A DNA stretch of 31,959 nucleotides, taken from contig DASXVX010000087.1 in assembly GCA_036504075.1 (NCBI GenBank), forward strand, positions 1 to 31,959, in the 5' to 3' direction. The position numbers and the translations under genes were made by a program. The notes beneath the pieces are model-generated. The model was not told the DNA's origin, searched no databases, and was given only the letters and a program-made list of their open reading frames with translations. Origin of the DNA: DASXVX01 sp036504075 (GTDB taxonomy: Bacteria > Bacillota > Sulfobacillia > Symbiobacteriales > Symbiobacteriaceae). Shown in pieces: positions 14,333-23,201 of the stretch. Position 1 is the stretch's first letter, and every line of letters begins with the position of its first letter.

Positions 14333-15532
14333 TCACGCGCCAAGAGCCTGGTTGAAGCAGTCAAGCGCCTCGTCGGGGCGTCCCATGCGCTCGAGGCACG
14401 CCCCCAGGCTCCACAGGTGTTCCCGGTTCTGAGGCTCCAGCGTGGCGGCCTGCCGGTAGGCGGCCACCGCCTGTTCATACTGGCCGAGGGCGAAGAGGGC
14501 GGCCGCTTTGTTGGCCAGTATCAATGCGCTGTCGGGATTGCGCTCGAGGGCAGTGTCGAAGCAGGTGAGCGCCTGACGGTACTCCTTGGATTCCAGCAGC
14601 AAAAGCCCCTTGTTGTTCAGCAGCGTGAGGTCACCGGGGGCCTTTGCGAGGGCCGCTGTCAGGGCCTCGGCCGCCTCCTTGCGCCGCCCGGTCCGGGCCA
14701 GTGCTGCTGCCAAATTTCCGAGCGTCGCCACCGAGTCCGAATCCCGGGCGTAGGCCAGCCGGTATGACTCCACGGCCTCCTGGGGCCGCCCGGCCACCAT
14801 CAGCGAGTAACCGATGTTGTTGAGCAGCACCGGGTCGTCCGGCCGCAGGCGCAGGGCCTTGCGCAGGCACTGGAGCGCTTCGTTTGCCGCCCCGGTCTTC
14901 TGAAGCGCCAGCCCCAGGTTGGCCGAGACGGCGCCGTCCGCCGGCAGCAGGCGCGCAGCCCGCCTGTAGGAGATGACGGCCTCCTCGGGCTGCCCCAGGA
15001 GGTCGAGGCACCGTCCCCGGTCGTTCCAGAGGTCGCCGGCGCCCGGGCGGGCTGCCAGCGCTCCGTCCAGGTAAATGAGCGCATCTTGCGGGCGCCCCAG
15101 CGAGAGCAGCAGGGTGCCTTTTGCCTGCCACAGGTCCACAAGGTCGGGCTCGGCCTTGAGCCCGGCTTCCTGCTGGGCCAGAGCCGCGTCCGGGTTTCCG
15201 GCCCGGGCGTATGCTTCCGCCAGAAAGTATCGAAACCAACCGTTCGACGGTTCAGCCTTGACGGCTGGCTCCAGCCAGGCAATCGCCCCGGCAGGGTCTC
15301 CGCCAGCCATAAGGAGCAAGGCGCCGGCCCGGGCGGCCAGGTCGGTACGCGCCGGATACCGCTGCAGCAGTTGACGGCCGCGGTCGGCGGCTGCCTGCAA
15401 CCGCCCGGCCCAGAGGGCGAACTGCACGCTGCGCCACCCGGCAGGCGGCCGGCTGTGCCACGGAAGCGCCACCAGCGCCTTGCGCAGCGTCGGGCTTGTA
15501 GCCAGGCCGGCGTGGGGCATGGGTTGCGACAT
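14333..15532 (-). CDS. Tetratricopeptide-repeat protein
   Basis: The 399-residue protein is composed almost entirely of about ten TPR units, each of 34 residues with the W/L-G-Y-A-A-P pattern. Clear examples are WFRYFLAEAYARAGNPDAAL, LWNDRGRCLDLLGQPEEAV, LLNNIGYSLMVAGRPQEAV and HLWSLGACLERMGRPDEAL. There is no signal peptide or membrane segment, and no catalytic domain is fused, so it is probably a cytoplasmic scaffold for protein-protein contacts. The partner is unknown. The ATG at 15532 has GGGAGGA at good spacing. It is transcribed alone or at the end of a minus-strand block. Confidence 0.88.
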   Translation of the reverse strand: MSQPMPHAGLATSPTLRKALVALPWHSRPPAGWRSVQFALWAGRLQAAADRGRQLLQRYPARTDLAARAGALLLMAGGDPAGAIAWLEPAVKAEPSNGWFRYFLAEAYARAGNPDAALAQQEAGLKAEPDLVDLWQAKGTLLLSLGRPQDALIYLDGALAARPGAGDLWNDRGRCLDLLGQPEEAVISYRRAARLLPADGAVSANLGLALQKTGAANEALQCLRKALRLRPDDPVLLNNIGYSLMVAGRPQEAVESYRLAYARDSDSVATLGNLAAALARTGRRKEAAEALTAALAKAPGDLTLLNNKGLLLLESKEYRQALTCFDTALERNPDSALILANKAAALFALGQYEQAVAAYRQAATLEPQNREHLWSLGACLERMGRPDEALDCFNQALGA

Positions 15533-15679
15533 GACCGTTCCTCCCAGCGAAACGAATGACTGGAGATAGAGTTTTGACTACTCGCTCCCCCTCTCCTGCC
15601 TGAATTTGGCAGTTTCGATCGACATAATCCGTACGCCGGGAGATTGTTGTCGAATTCTGGCGGGACTTCACAAAATCGG

Positions 15680-16654
15680 TCAGGGTGCCATCAGCCGGGA
15701 AAGCGCCACACTCTGATAGCCACCGCTGCGCAAAGCCTGCAGCACCGCCTCCAGCGCCTTGACGGTCGTTGGCCGGTCCTGGTGCAGCATTACGATGGCG
15801 CCAGACGTGACGGTCCCGGCGAGTCCCTGTGCCAGGTCCTGAGGGTCAAGACCCGGCCAGTCGTTCAGCCCGATGTTGGTCCAGAGCGCAAGTTTCACAT
15901 GCTGCTCGCGGGCCGCCTGAAGGAGGCCGGCGTTGAATTTGCCGTCCTGAGGGCGGAAGAACGCCGGGGTTTTCCCGGTGGCCTTCGCAATGGACTGGCT
16001 TGCCCGGTACAGGTCCGCACCCATGAGCACTTCGCTCACTTGTGTCAGGTCTCGGGCCGTGTAGCCGCCCGAGGCGACCTCATGGCCGCCGGCCACGACT
16101 GAGGCCACCAGCGCCGGGGCGTTTTCCGCCGCCTCGCCGTGCACGAAGAATGTGGCCTGCATGCCGTACTTCTTGAGGGAAGCCAGAATCTGCGGCAGCA
16201 GGACCGGGTCCGGGTCCCCGTTAAACGTGAGGGCAAAGAGATGCGGTGCGCCCACCGTGGGCGGCGTTCCCTCTACCGGAGCCTCTACCGGAGCCTCTAC
16301 CGGAGCCATGGCCCGAGAAGCAGCGGGCTGAACGCCGGACGCTGCGGCTATCTGGAGGCGGGAAAGTGTCAGCGGGCCGGCCAGGCCGTCGATCTTCAGG
16401 CTGAACCCCGTCTGGGCAGCCCGGACAGCCCCTTCGGTCAGCGGGCCGAAAATGCCGTCAACCGGGCCCGGGTTGAACCCGGCATCTGCCAGCATCTGCT
16501 GCAGCCGCGCCACCGCATCCCCCCGGTCGCCCCGATGCAACACCTGCTCGGGGGCGGCGGACGTTTCGGCCCCGGCCGGCCGGGCGCCAACGACGACCGG
16601 AAGCAGGGCCACCATCAACAACATGAGCATCGATAATCCGCGTGAAGACCGCAC
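15680..16654 (-). CDS. Secreted NodB-fold protein with peptidoglycan-binding domain, degenerate active site
   Basis: The 324-residue product has a signal peptide (hydrophobic stretch about 7-23, AGA cleavage near 29). A peptidoglycan-binding repeat follows (about 38-105, RGDRGDAVARLQQMLADAGF and VDGIFGPLT), then a linker of APVE repeats (117-128), then a polysaccharide-deacetylase (NodB) domain from about 140. In active enzymes motif 1 reads TFDDGP; here it reads TFNGDPDP (Asn145, Gly146, Asp147). Motif 2, normally H-xx-x-H, reads GHEVASGGYTARDL with both metal-binding histidines lost. Motif 5's LHD reads LHQ. Metal-dependent deacetylation is therefore unlikely; binding to cell wall or cortex is a possible remaining role. 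GTG start with GAGGAG about 10 bases upstream. The triplicated APVE linker comes from three perfect 12-bp DNA repeats at 16271-16306. Confidence 0.82.
   Translation of the reverse strand: MRSSRGLSMLMLLMVALLPVVVGARPAGAETSAAPEQVLHRGDRGDAVARLQQMLADAGFNPGPVDGIFGPLTEGAVRAAQTGFSLKIDGLAGPLTLSRLQIAAASGVQPAASRAMAPVEAPVEAPVEGTPPTVGAPHLFALTFNGDPDPVLLPQILASLKKYGMQATFFVHGEAAENAPALVASVVAGGHEVASGGYTARDLTQVSEVLMGADLYRASQSIAKATGKTPAFFRPQDGKFNAGLLQAAREQHVKLALWTNIGLNDWPGLDPQDLAQGLAGTVTSGAIVMLHQDRPTTVKALEAVLQALRSGGYQSVALSRLMAP
16271..16306. repeat. Three perfect 12-bp tandem repeats in the NodB-fold gene
   Basis: CTCTACCGGAGC occurs three times in a row. On the minus strand the units encode the APVE repeats of the linker. 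The unit is in frame, so copy number can change without breaking the gene. Confidence 0.85.
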
Positions 16655-16735
16655 GGGCGGTCATCTCCTCTCCTGGGTCAGTCTGCCAGGATTATGCCCA
16701 GTTCCGGAGTTTCGTAAACACGGCCCTTTTCGGTC

Positions 16736-16766
16736 AATAAAACGGACCGACCATTCCGGTCGGTCC
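16736..16766 (-). terminator. Rho-independent terminator of the TIGR04086-like gene
   Basis: Read on the minus strand, GGACCGACC pairs with GGTCGGTCC around a 5-base loop and is followed by GTTTTATT. It lies 15 bases after the stop of the gene ending at 16781. Confidence 0.9.
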
Positions 16767-16780
16767 TCGTCGCCCGCTGT

Positions 16781-17173
16781 CTATCTGCGTCCCACGTTGA
16801 CGCCCGCGATGCCCCCCATCATGCCGGCCGCCGTGCCGATGCCGGCCATCTTCAAGACCACGGCCAGCGTCGGAAGCGCCGAACTGACCCCCATGACGGC
16901 GGCCACCGCGAGCACCAACGCCATGCCGGCCACCGCCCCGTGCAGCCAGCCGCTGCCGGATGCCCGGCGGGCGGCGCCGAACCCGCCCAGCAGGCCGGCC
17001 GCAGCCTGCCATGCCAGCCCGAGCGTCTGCACAGCCTGGGGCGACAGCGGGGTGCTGAAGCCCACGACGCCCTGCACCACAGATCCCACTATGAGCACGA
17101 CCAGTCCCCAGATGATCCCCATGCCGACCGCCTTCAGATCGAAAGCGGGTGCAGCGCCGGATTCACCATTCAT
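16781..17173 (-). CDS. TIGR04086 (YrzE-like) membrane protein
   Basis: The 130-residue product has four hydrophobic segments: MGIIWGLVVLIVGSVV, LAWQAAAGLLGGFGAAR, GAVAGMALVLAVAAVMGV and VVLKMAGIGTAAGMMGG. The last ends in GGIAGVNVGRR. This size, the four-TM topology and the glycine-rich GG-ARR turn after TM2 fit the TIGR04086/YrzE family of Bacillota, whose function is not known. The ATG at 17173 is preceded by GGGAGG. A strong terminator follows, so it is monocistronic. Confidence 0.78.
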   Translation of the reverse strand: MNGESGAAPAFDLKAVGMGIIWGLVVLIVGSVVQGVVGFSTPLSPQAVQTLGLAWQAAAGLLGGFGAARRASGSGWLHGAVAGMALVLAVAAVMGVSSALPTLAVVLKMAGIGTAAGMMGGIAGVNVGRR

Positions 17174-17300
17174 CGCCCAGGCCTCCCACCGGTCAGGTTG
17201 TACGCCCCATATGTACGGACCGGCGGGCGGCGGTATGCACGCCGCGGGCAAGCAAAGCTTGCACGCCGGAGTGGATATGATGGTTTGCGCCAGCGAAGAC

Positions 17301-17330
17301 AAAAAAGCTGGAGGCATGCCTCCAGCTTTT
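17301..17330. terminator. Bidirectional-looking terminator after pssA
   Basis: AAGCTGGAGGC-AT-GCCTCCAGCTT is an 11-bp perfect palindrome flanked by AAAA and TTTT. It lies 18 bases after the pssA stop on the minus strand and gives a T-run in both directions. Confidence 0.85.
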
Positions 17331-17347
17331 CCTGTACCTGACCGTGA

Positions 17348-18169
17348 CTACTGGCCGTCCCGGGCCAGCCAGGGCTGCACTTTCTCCGCCCACTTCTTGA
17401 GAATCAGGAGCCACGGACCCAGAACCACATAGATGGTCAACGGCAGCAGCACCAAGGCCCACGGGTTCCAGCCGGATGCTTTCAGCACCGCCAGCACCAC
17501 CAGCAGGGGGCCAACGAAGGGCCACGGGCTGACCCGGGCGTCCTTCTTGAGCCGCTTCTTGAAGTCGGGGTACGGAATGGTGGAGACCATCAGGTAGGCG
17601 AGCACCAGCACCACGACCGGGAACAGAAAGAGCCCGACCTGGGTGGTGTCTTGAAGGGCGTAGAAGGAAAGTGTGGAAAGCAGCGTGCCGGCCGCAGTGA
17701 TCGGCACTCCCATAAAGAAGCCGCTGGTTTTGACGATATTAAACCGGGCCAGCCGCAGGGCGCCGCACATGGGGAAAACGATGGCGACCGCGGCGCCATA
17801 ATAGCCAAGCTTATAGAGCACGAGCTGGTGCATGAGCAATGCCGGTGCGGTGCCAAAGGCGACGAGGTCCGCCAGGGAGTCGAGCTCCTTGCCGAATTCG
17901 CCGTCGGCTTTGAGCATGCGGGCGAGCCGCCCGTCAAGACCGTCGGCCACCAGCGATCCGATCACCATGAGCGCAGCCCAGCGGAAATCGCCCGACATGG
18001 TCAGCATCAGGCTGATGACGCCGAACGCCAGGTTGAGCAGCGTCATGAAATGGGGAATGGCCGAAAGGCCTTTCTTGCCCCGCTCCCGCCACCATTTTCC
18101 GCTGTGAACCGCCCGGATTCGCCATTTTTTGGTGGCTGTCTCCCATCGCGTACGCACTACTCCGCTCAC
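17348..18169 (-). CDS. pssA: CDP-diacylglycerol-serine O-phosphatidyltransferase
   Basis: PssA makes phosphatidylserine from CDP-diacylglycerol and serine in the membrane, the first step to phosphatidylethanolamine. The 273-residue protein has the CDP-alcohol phosphatidyltransferase signature DGRLARMLKADGEFGKELDSLAD (DG-xx-AR-x8-G-xxx-D-xxx-D, about residues 83-105, given here in two overlapping parts) and about six hydrophobic segments. A basic N-terminal extension (about 40 residues) and extra C-terminal segments make it longer than the shortest type-II enzymes. Its GTG start overlaps the psd stop codon (GTGA), with GGGAGG upstream, so translation is coupled to psd. The pairing with psd confirms the pathway. 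Confidence 0.94.
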   Translation of the reverse strand: MSGVVRTRWETATKKWRIRAVHSGKWWRERGKKGLSAIPHFMTLLNLAFGVISLMLTMSGDFRWAALMVIGSLVADGLDGRLARMLKADGEFGKELDSLADLVAFGTAPALLMHQLVLYKLGYYGAAVAIVFPMCGALRLARFNIVKTSGFFMGVPITAAGTLLSTLSFYALQDTTQVGLFLFPVVVLVLAYLMVSTIPYPDFKKRLKKDARVSPWPFVGPLLVVLAVLKASGWNPWALVLLPLTIYVVLGPWLLILKKWAEKVQPWLARDGQ

Positions 18170-18801
18170 TCAGGTAGCCTCCCTATTACTGTGAGTGCTC
18201 CCTTCACCATATCGCCGGGTTTTACCAGCACGTCGCTGCCCGCCGGCAGCCAGATCTGGGTGCAAGAACCGAAGCGAATCAGTCCGAACCGGTCGCCGCG
18301 GGCCACCCGCTCGCCCGTCTTCGACCAGGTAATGATCCGCCGGGCAATGAGTCCGGCCACCTGGCTGACGAGCACCTTGAAGCGCCCCGTGTCGATACCA
18401 ACGTACGCCCGCTCGTTCACTTCACCCACCGATTCTTTCATGGCGGCCAGGAATTGGCCGGGCACGTATTCCCGGTAGGCGATCATGCCACTGACGGGGG
18501 CGCGGTTGATGTGCACATCGAAAATCGACAGGAAAATGGAGACCACGACGGCCTTGCCCTGAAGGAATCGGGGTTCCTCCACTTCCCGGACGTACATGAC
18601 CCGGCCGTCGGCCGGGGAGACGACGTCTCGTTCCGTGCCGGGAATGGCCCGCTCGGGGTCCCGGAAAAACCAGAGGGAAAGCGCTAGCAACAGGCCAGGA
18701 ATTAGCGCCAGCCAGGGGGAAACGACTCCCGCCACGGCAGTCACGACGCCGAGGAAGATGATAAAGGCCCAGCCTTCGCGGGCGATGATGGGTCGCTTCA
18801 T
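18166..18801 (-). CDS. psd: Phosphatidylserine decarboxylase (short, archaeal-type)
   Basis: Psd decarboxylates phosphatidylserine to phosphatidylethanolamine using a pyruvoyl group formed by self-cleavage. The 211-residue protein is of the short family: two hydrophobic segments (about 12-45), then WFFRDPERAIPG, SPADGRV (Asp65), DVHINRAPVSG (His97) and the processing site RFGSCTQI. There Ser179 would become the pyruvoyl group. Short-family members usually have GSR at the cleavage site; GSC is less usual, but the essential Gly-Ser is kept. The ATG at 18801 follows AAAGGGTG, and an upstream in-frame ATG at 18819 lacks a site. It is coupled to pssA by a 4-base overlap. Confidence 0.93.
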   Translation of the reverse strand: MKRPIIAREGWAFIIFLGVVTAVAGVVSPWLALIPGLLLALSLWFFRDPERAIPGTERDVVSPADGRVMYVREVEEPRFLQGKAVVVSIFLSIFDVHINRAPVSGMIAYREYVPGQFLAAMKESVGEVNERAYVGIDTGRFKVLVSQVAGLIARRIITWSKTGERVARGDRFGLIRFGSCTQIWLPAGSDVLVKPGDMVKGALTVIGRLPE

Positions 18802-18848
18802 GCAGGCACCCTTTCTCATGTCACACGATATGCATTGGTCATAGTGGC

Positions 18849-18873
18849 CGCGACTAACCGGGAGTTAGTCGCG
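18849..18873. repeat. GCGACTAAC hairpin between surE and psd
   Basis: A 10-bp perfect stem (CGCGACTAAC with GTTAGTCGCG) has a 5-base loop. The stem is a variant of the 9010 and 9084 hairpins, with both strands changed together (TGAC/GTCA to TAAC/GTTA). No T-run is adjacent. Confidence 0.65.
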
Positions 18874-18927
18874 TGCACGACAAAAGGAGTTCGACAGGAC
18901 TGCCGGACTTCCTGTTGCCGCCACAGT

Positions 18928-19698
18928 TCAAAGCTGAAGGTGCCACCCGCCCAGGCGCTCTGTCTGATCATATCGTGTCAGGTCCAGATGAACGGGCGTC
19001 ACCGAGATATAGCCGGCCTCTACGGTAGCGACGTCGGAGTCGGCGTCATTGTGCAGTTCCATCAGCTCGCCGGCCAGCCAGTAGTAAGTCCGGCCACGGG
19101 GATCGGTGCGCTTGTCCCACTGGTCCCGATAGAGCCGGCGGCCCATCTTCGTGATGCGCACGCCTTTGACTTCCTCCCGGGGCAGGGCGGGCACGTTCAC
19201 GTTGAGCAAGGTCCCCGCCGGCAGCCCTTCTTTCAGGACTTTCACGGCCAAATCCGCCGTGAAGTGGGCGGCCACGGCATAATCGGTGCTCGACCAGGAA
19301 TCCAGCGATGCGGCGATGGCCGGAATTCCGAGAATCGGGCCTTCCAGCGCCGCAGCCACGGTGCCCGAGTAGAATAAATCGGTGCCCAGGTTCGCCCCCC
19401 GGTTCACGCCGGAGATGACCAGGTCCGGGTGCCGGGGCAACAGTGCTTCAATGGCCAGCTTGGCCGAGTCCGCAGGCGTCCCGGTCACCGAGTAGCACGG
19501 CCCCACCGCATCAGGGACGTCGGCCTTCAGGGGAAACAGCGGCCGGTACATGGTGATCGCATGGCCGCTTGCGCTCCGCTCCCGGTCCGGGGCCACCGCC
19601 CAGACTTCCATGCCCGGAATGCGCTCCAGCTCCCGCCGGACGGCGTTCAAACCGGGCGCCAGAATACCGTCGTCGTTCGTCAGCAAAATCAGCGGCAT
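18928..19698 (-). CDS. surE: 5'/3'-nucleotidase SurE
   Basis: SurE is a metal-dependent phosphatase acting on nucleoside monophosphates, and in some species on polyphosphate, linked to stationary-phase survival. The 256-residue protein has the family signatures: LLTNDDGILAPG at the N terminus (Asp9, Asp10 metal ligands), PDRERSASGHAIT near 39, VTGTPADSAKLAI, SGVNRGANLGTDLFYSGT near 95, and ASLDSW. The ATG at 19698 has GGGGGCG eight bases upstream; an in-frame TTG at 19704 is too close to that site. The dinG stop is 25 bases upstream on the same strand, so the two may be co-transcribed. A GCGACTAAC hairpin lies between surE and psd. Confidence 0.96.
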   Translation of the reverse strand: MPLILLTNDDGILAPGLNAVRRELERIPGMEVWAVAPDRERSASGHAITMYRPLFPLKADVPDAVGPCYSVTGTPADSAKLAIEALLPRHPDLVISGVNRGANLGTDLFYSGTVAAALEGPILGIPAIAASLDSWSSTDYAVAAHFTADLAVKVLKEGLPAGTLLNVNVPALPREEVKGVRITKMGRRLYRDQWDKRTDPRGRTYYWLAGELMELHNDADSDVATVEAGYISVTPVHLDLTRYDQTERLGGWHLQL

Positions 19699-19723
19699 GG
19701 ACAAAACGCCCCCTATCCGAAAC

Positions 19724-22606
19724 CTAGTCTACCCCTTCGAGCTTCAGCCACTGCACGGCCCGCTCGATCACTTCCGCCGCCGGCCCCGTAAACGTGGACG
19801 GCCCCGGCAGCGACTTCAGGAACTGGCTGCCGTAGCGGGTTTGCCGGGGGCTGATGCGGTTGTCCAGCACGATGACGACCCCGCGGTCGGTCTTCGTCCG
19901 GACCAGCCGGCCGAAGCCCTGCTTGAACTTGATGACCGCCTGCGGCAGGCTCAGGTGCGCAAAGCTGGAGAGGCCCCGGCGCTCCATGTCCTCCATGCGG
20001 GCTTCCGTGACCGGCTCGTCCGGCGGCATGAACGGCAGTTTTACGAGGATGACGGAGGTCAGCGTATCGCCGGGGATGTCCACCCCTTCCCAGAACGAGG
20101 ACGAACCGAACAGCACGGCGTTCGCCATCGTCTTGAACTCCTCCACCAGCCGGCCCCGGGGGCCGTCGAGTCCCTGTCCCAGCAGGAAGAGGCCGGCGCC
20201 TTCCAGGTCGTCTTTCAGGTCCGCATAGATCTGCCGCAACTGCCGGTGGCTGGTGAAGAGCACCAGCGTCCGTCCGCCGGCCCGGATCAGATACGTCCGG
20301 AGGAAATCCCCCACACCCTGGGTAAACGCCCGGTCCGAAGACCCCTTCGGGTTCGGCAGGTCTTCGGGAATCAGCAACAGCGCCTGGCGGCGGTAGGCGA
20401 ACGGCGAGGTGACCAGCCCGGTCATCAGCCGGCCCGCCGGCAAGTCGGACAGGCCCAACCGCAGCTTTAAGTGCTCAAAGCCGCCGCTGACAGAGAGCGT
20501 GGCCGAGGTCATGACCACCGAGCGCAGCCGCCCGAACAGCTTTTCCTTTAAGATGGCGCCCACGTTGATCGGCGCCGACCGGAGCACGACTCGGGGGCTC
20601 TCTTTCCGACCGCCCACCTCCAGCCAGGTGACGTCGCCCTCCGCCGGTTCCAGCAGAACGCCATCCATCGCCTTGGCACTTTGGTTCAGGATACCACTCT
20701 GCTTTTGGATGTCAACGACTAAACTTTCCAGATCGCGCAGCGGCGGGTCGATGGCCTCGATGGCCTCTCCCAGCACCGCCAGCCCTTGTCCTAATTGGCG
20801 CAGACGCATGACGGCATTGCCGCGGGCCGCATCGACCGCCGACCAGAGCGGCGTCCGCCGGACCCAATCGGTGAGCCGGAGCGCCCGGCCCCCTTCCTCC
20901 TCGCCCGACCCGCCGGCTTCCACCACCTGCTGGCAGAGCCGGAACAGCTCTTCGGCGCCGGAACGGGCGGCGAACGACAGCTCAATCAGCTTCTCGATAT
21001 GGTCTTCCGAAGGGAGGCCGATCGGCGGGCGGGCCGGAATCCGGTGGTGCTCCGGCAACCGGCGCTTCAACTGGGGCAAAAAGCCCTGACCGCCGCTCCG
21101 GAACAGGTAGAACAGCGCACTGGTGACCTCCCAGTTCTCCAGCCGAATCCCCAGGTTCTGCGTCGCCACATCTTCCAGGTGGTGCGCTTCGTCCACGATC
21201 AAATGCCGGAAAGCCGGCAGCAGTTGATTCCCCGTGTTCATGTCGGCGAAGACCAGGGCGTGATTCAGGACCAAAATATCCGCCTGCCGGGCACGGGACC
21301 GGGCCCGATAGGCGAAACAATGGTTCCGGTACCACTTGCATTTGGGACCCAGGCAGGTCTCTGACTCGCTCTGCACGGGCGTCCAGAGCCGCTCGCTCTC
21401 GCCGCTCAGGTTCAGCTCGGCCTTGTCGCCGGTCTGGGTCTCGGCCAGCCAGGAGGCCAGCCGGATGTGAAACGACCGCTCCTCTGCCGAGGTGAAGAAG
21501 TCGGCGCCGGTGGCCTCTTCCTCCCACTTGCGCAGGCAAATGTAGTTGGTCCGCCCTTTGACCAGGGCCGCGCTCGCCCCTTCCCACGGGGTCCCTTCCA
21601 GCGCCGTCTGGAGGAACGGAATGTCCTTCTCCCAGAGTTGCTCCTGCAGGTTAATCGTATGGGTGGAAATAGCGACTTTCTCACCGTTTTGCCGGGCGAA
21701 CAGCATGGCCGGCACCAGGTAGGCCAGCGACTTGCCGGTGCCCGTGCCTGCCTCCATGAGCAGGTGGCTGCCGGCGGAGAGCGCCTCGGTGACCGCCCGG
21801 GCCATCTCCAACTGCTGCGGCCGGTGTTCGTACGTCCGGTATGCCTCGGCCACGACCCCGCCGGGACCCAGGAGTTCGAGCACCGACTCCGGCGACAGCT
21901 TGACCGGCTCGCCCTCTTCACCCTTGGCGTCCTGTGGATGCATGGGACCGCTGTACGGCCGGACCCACTGGGTGACCGGCTGGCTCTTTTCCCCGGCGGC
22001 CTCTTTCCGCTCGTAGGCCGCCCGGAACAGCGGCGCGAGGGACCAGCCCCCCGGTTCGCCGACGCCCAGGATAAACCGGAGCAGGCCGGCCTCCATGGAT
22101 TCGATCAGCTTCAGAAGGGCGACGAAAATCTCCCCGCAGGCCCGGGCGTCATCTTCCGCCCGATGATGCCGCTCCAGGGTAATCTCCAGCTGGCGGACCA
22201 GCGTGTTCAGCCGGTGATTCTTGGCCCGGGGCAGGGTCACCCGGGCAAGTTCCGCCGTGTCGTAGACCGGGTTTGTAAGCCGCAGCCCCTGCGCCGCGAA
22301 GGCCGCCTGGAGGAACGAAACGTCGAAGGGTGCGTTATGGGCTACCAGCGGCAGGTCGCCGATCAAATCCTGGAGCGCCGGAATCACCGTGTCGATGGTG
22401 GGCTTGCCCTGGACCATCATCGGGAGGATGCCGGTCAGGTTTTGGACGCGCAAAGGAATGAGGCAGCCGGGATCGATCAGCTGGGAGAGCGACTCGGTCG
22501 CAACGCCCGCTTCGAACCGGACGGCCCCGACTTCGATGATGCGGTCAGTGGACGGGTTCAGGCCCGTTGTCTCCAAATCTATTGCCACGAAGGAGAGCAG
22601 CCCCAT
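19724..22606 (-). CDS. dinG: DinG-family 3'-5' exonuclease/helicase with iron-sulfur cysteines
   Basis: The 960-residue protein joins an N-terminal DEDDh exonuclease to an XPD/DinG-type superfamily 2 helicase. The exonuclease (about residues 1-170) has FVAIDLETTGLN and the HRAEDDARACGEI block with the catalytic His and Asp. The helicase has Walker A MEAGTGTGKSLAYL near 285, the VDEAHHLEDVA box, and the motif VI region FGRLVRTKTDRG near 905. Between Walker A and the DEAH box are four cysteines, NYICLRKWEEE and TCLGPKCKWYRNHC, spaced like the 4Fe-4S ligands of XPD and E. coli DinG. The exonuclease fusion is the Gram-positive DinG form, in which the cluster is often missing. The start ATG follows AAGGGGG at rather long spacing. 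Confidence 0.93.
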   Translation of the reverse strand: MGLLSFVAIDLETTGLNPSTDRIIEVGAVRFEAGVATESLSQLIDPGCLIPLRVQNLTGILPMMVQGKPTIDTVIPALQDLIGDLPLVAHNAPFDVSFLQAAFAAQGLRLTNPVYDTAELARVTLPRAKNHRLNTLVRQLEITLERHHRAEDDARACGEIFVALLKLIESMEAGLLRFILGVGEPGGWSLAPLFRAAYERKEAAGEKSQPVTQWVRPYSGPMHPQDAKGEEGEPVKLSPESVLELLGPGGVVAEAYRTYEHRPQQLEMARAVTEALSAGSHLLMEAGTGTGKSLAYLVPAMLFARQNGEKVAISTHTINLQEQLWEKDIPFLQTALEGTPWEGASAALVKGRTNYICLRKWEEEATGADFFTSAEERSFHIRLASWLAETQTGDKAELNLSGESERLWTPVQSESETCLGPKCKWYRNHCFAYRARSRARQADILVLNHALVFADMNTGNQLLPAFRHLIVDEAHHLEDVATQNLGIRLENWEVTSALFYLFRSGGQGFLPQLKRRLPEHHRIPARPPIGLPSEDHIEKLIELSFAARSGAEELFRLCQQVVEAGGSGEEEGGRALRLTDWVRRTPLWSAVDAARGNAVMRLRQLGQGLAVLGEAIEAIDPPLRDLESLVVDIQKQSGILNQSAKAMDGVLLEPAEGDVTWLEVGGRKESPRVVLRSAPINVGAILKEKLFGRLRSVVMTSATLSVSGGFEHLKLRLGLSDLPAGRLMTGLVTSPFAYRRQALLLIPEDLPNPKGSSDRAFTQGVGDFLRTYLIRAGGRTLVLFTSHRQLRQIYADLKDDLEGAGLFLLGQGLDGPRGRLVEEFKTMANAVLFGSSSFWEGVDIPGDTLTSVILVKLPFMPPDEPVTEARMEDMERRGLSSFAHLSLPQAVIKFKQGFGRLVRTKTDRGVVIVLDNRISPRQTRYGSQFLKSLPGPSTFTGPAAEVIERAVQWLKLEGVD

Positions 22607-22678
22607 GGGGGCGTGTTCCCCCTTTCTTCATACAAGTTTCGTGTAGAGTTCGGGACCGTAAGACCGGACTCCTGTATC

Positions 22679-23101
22679 CTAATCGAGCCTGTCCCAGAGC
22701 CAGGTGGTAAACGCACCGGACAGTCCGAACGGTACCGCAAAAACTGCCCCGGCGGGCCACACTTTATGAATGCCCGGTGCCAGACCGCCCCAGTCGGCGG
22801 CATGGGCGGCCAGCAAAAACGCCACGTAAATGGTGGCCACAAGGGCGCCTGCCATCAGCCCGGCCACCGGGTCCGGCAGTTCGTACAGGTGCACAATGAC
22901 CCGCGCGAGAATCAGCCCGACGCCGGACAGGAGTGCGAACAGCGAAACCAGGTACCAGAAGGCCGGCGCGGCCACGAAGTCCAAAAGCCCTGCCCAGAAG
23001 GACGCCCCGCCCTCCCACCAGTGGGCGGCCAGCAGAAACCCCAGCAGCGACAGCAGCAGACCGGTAAAACTACAGGACAGGAAGCGAGCCCAACGCGGCA
23101 T
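22679..23101 (-). CDS. Small multi-pass membrane protein
   Basis: The 140-residue product has four hydrophobic segments, FTGLLLSLLGFLLAAHW, AAPAFWYLVSLFALLSGVGL, PVAGLMAGALVATIYVAFLL and VWPAGAVFAVPFGLSGAF. The N terminus is short and basic and an acidic turn lies between TM2 and TM3. No known family signature is visible. The ATG at 23101 has GGGGGG seven bases upstream and is preferred over an earlier in-frame start without a site. It lies between the histidine phosphatase and dinG genes on the same strand. Confidence 0.7.
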   Translation of the reverse strand: MPRWARFLSCSFTGLLLSLLGFLLAAHWWEGGASFWAGLLDFVAAPAFWYLVSLFALLSGVGLILARVIVHLYELPDPVAGLMAGALVATIYVAFLLAAHAADWGGLAPGIHKVWPAGAVFAVPFGLSGAFTTWLWDRLD

Positions 23102-23201
23102 GAAACAACCCCCCATGGCCCCGGTGACGGCAAAGCCCGGCACGGGAAGCCTTCGCGGCCAGTCTATGCCGCGGGGGGATGATATACGATATCGGCACGT
23201 G

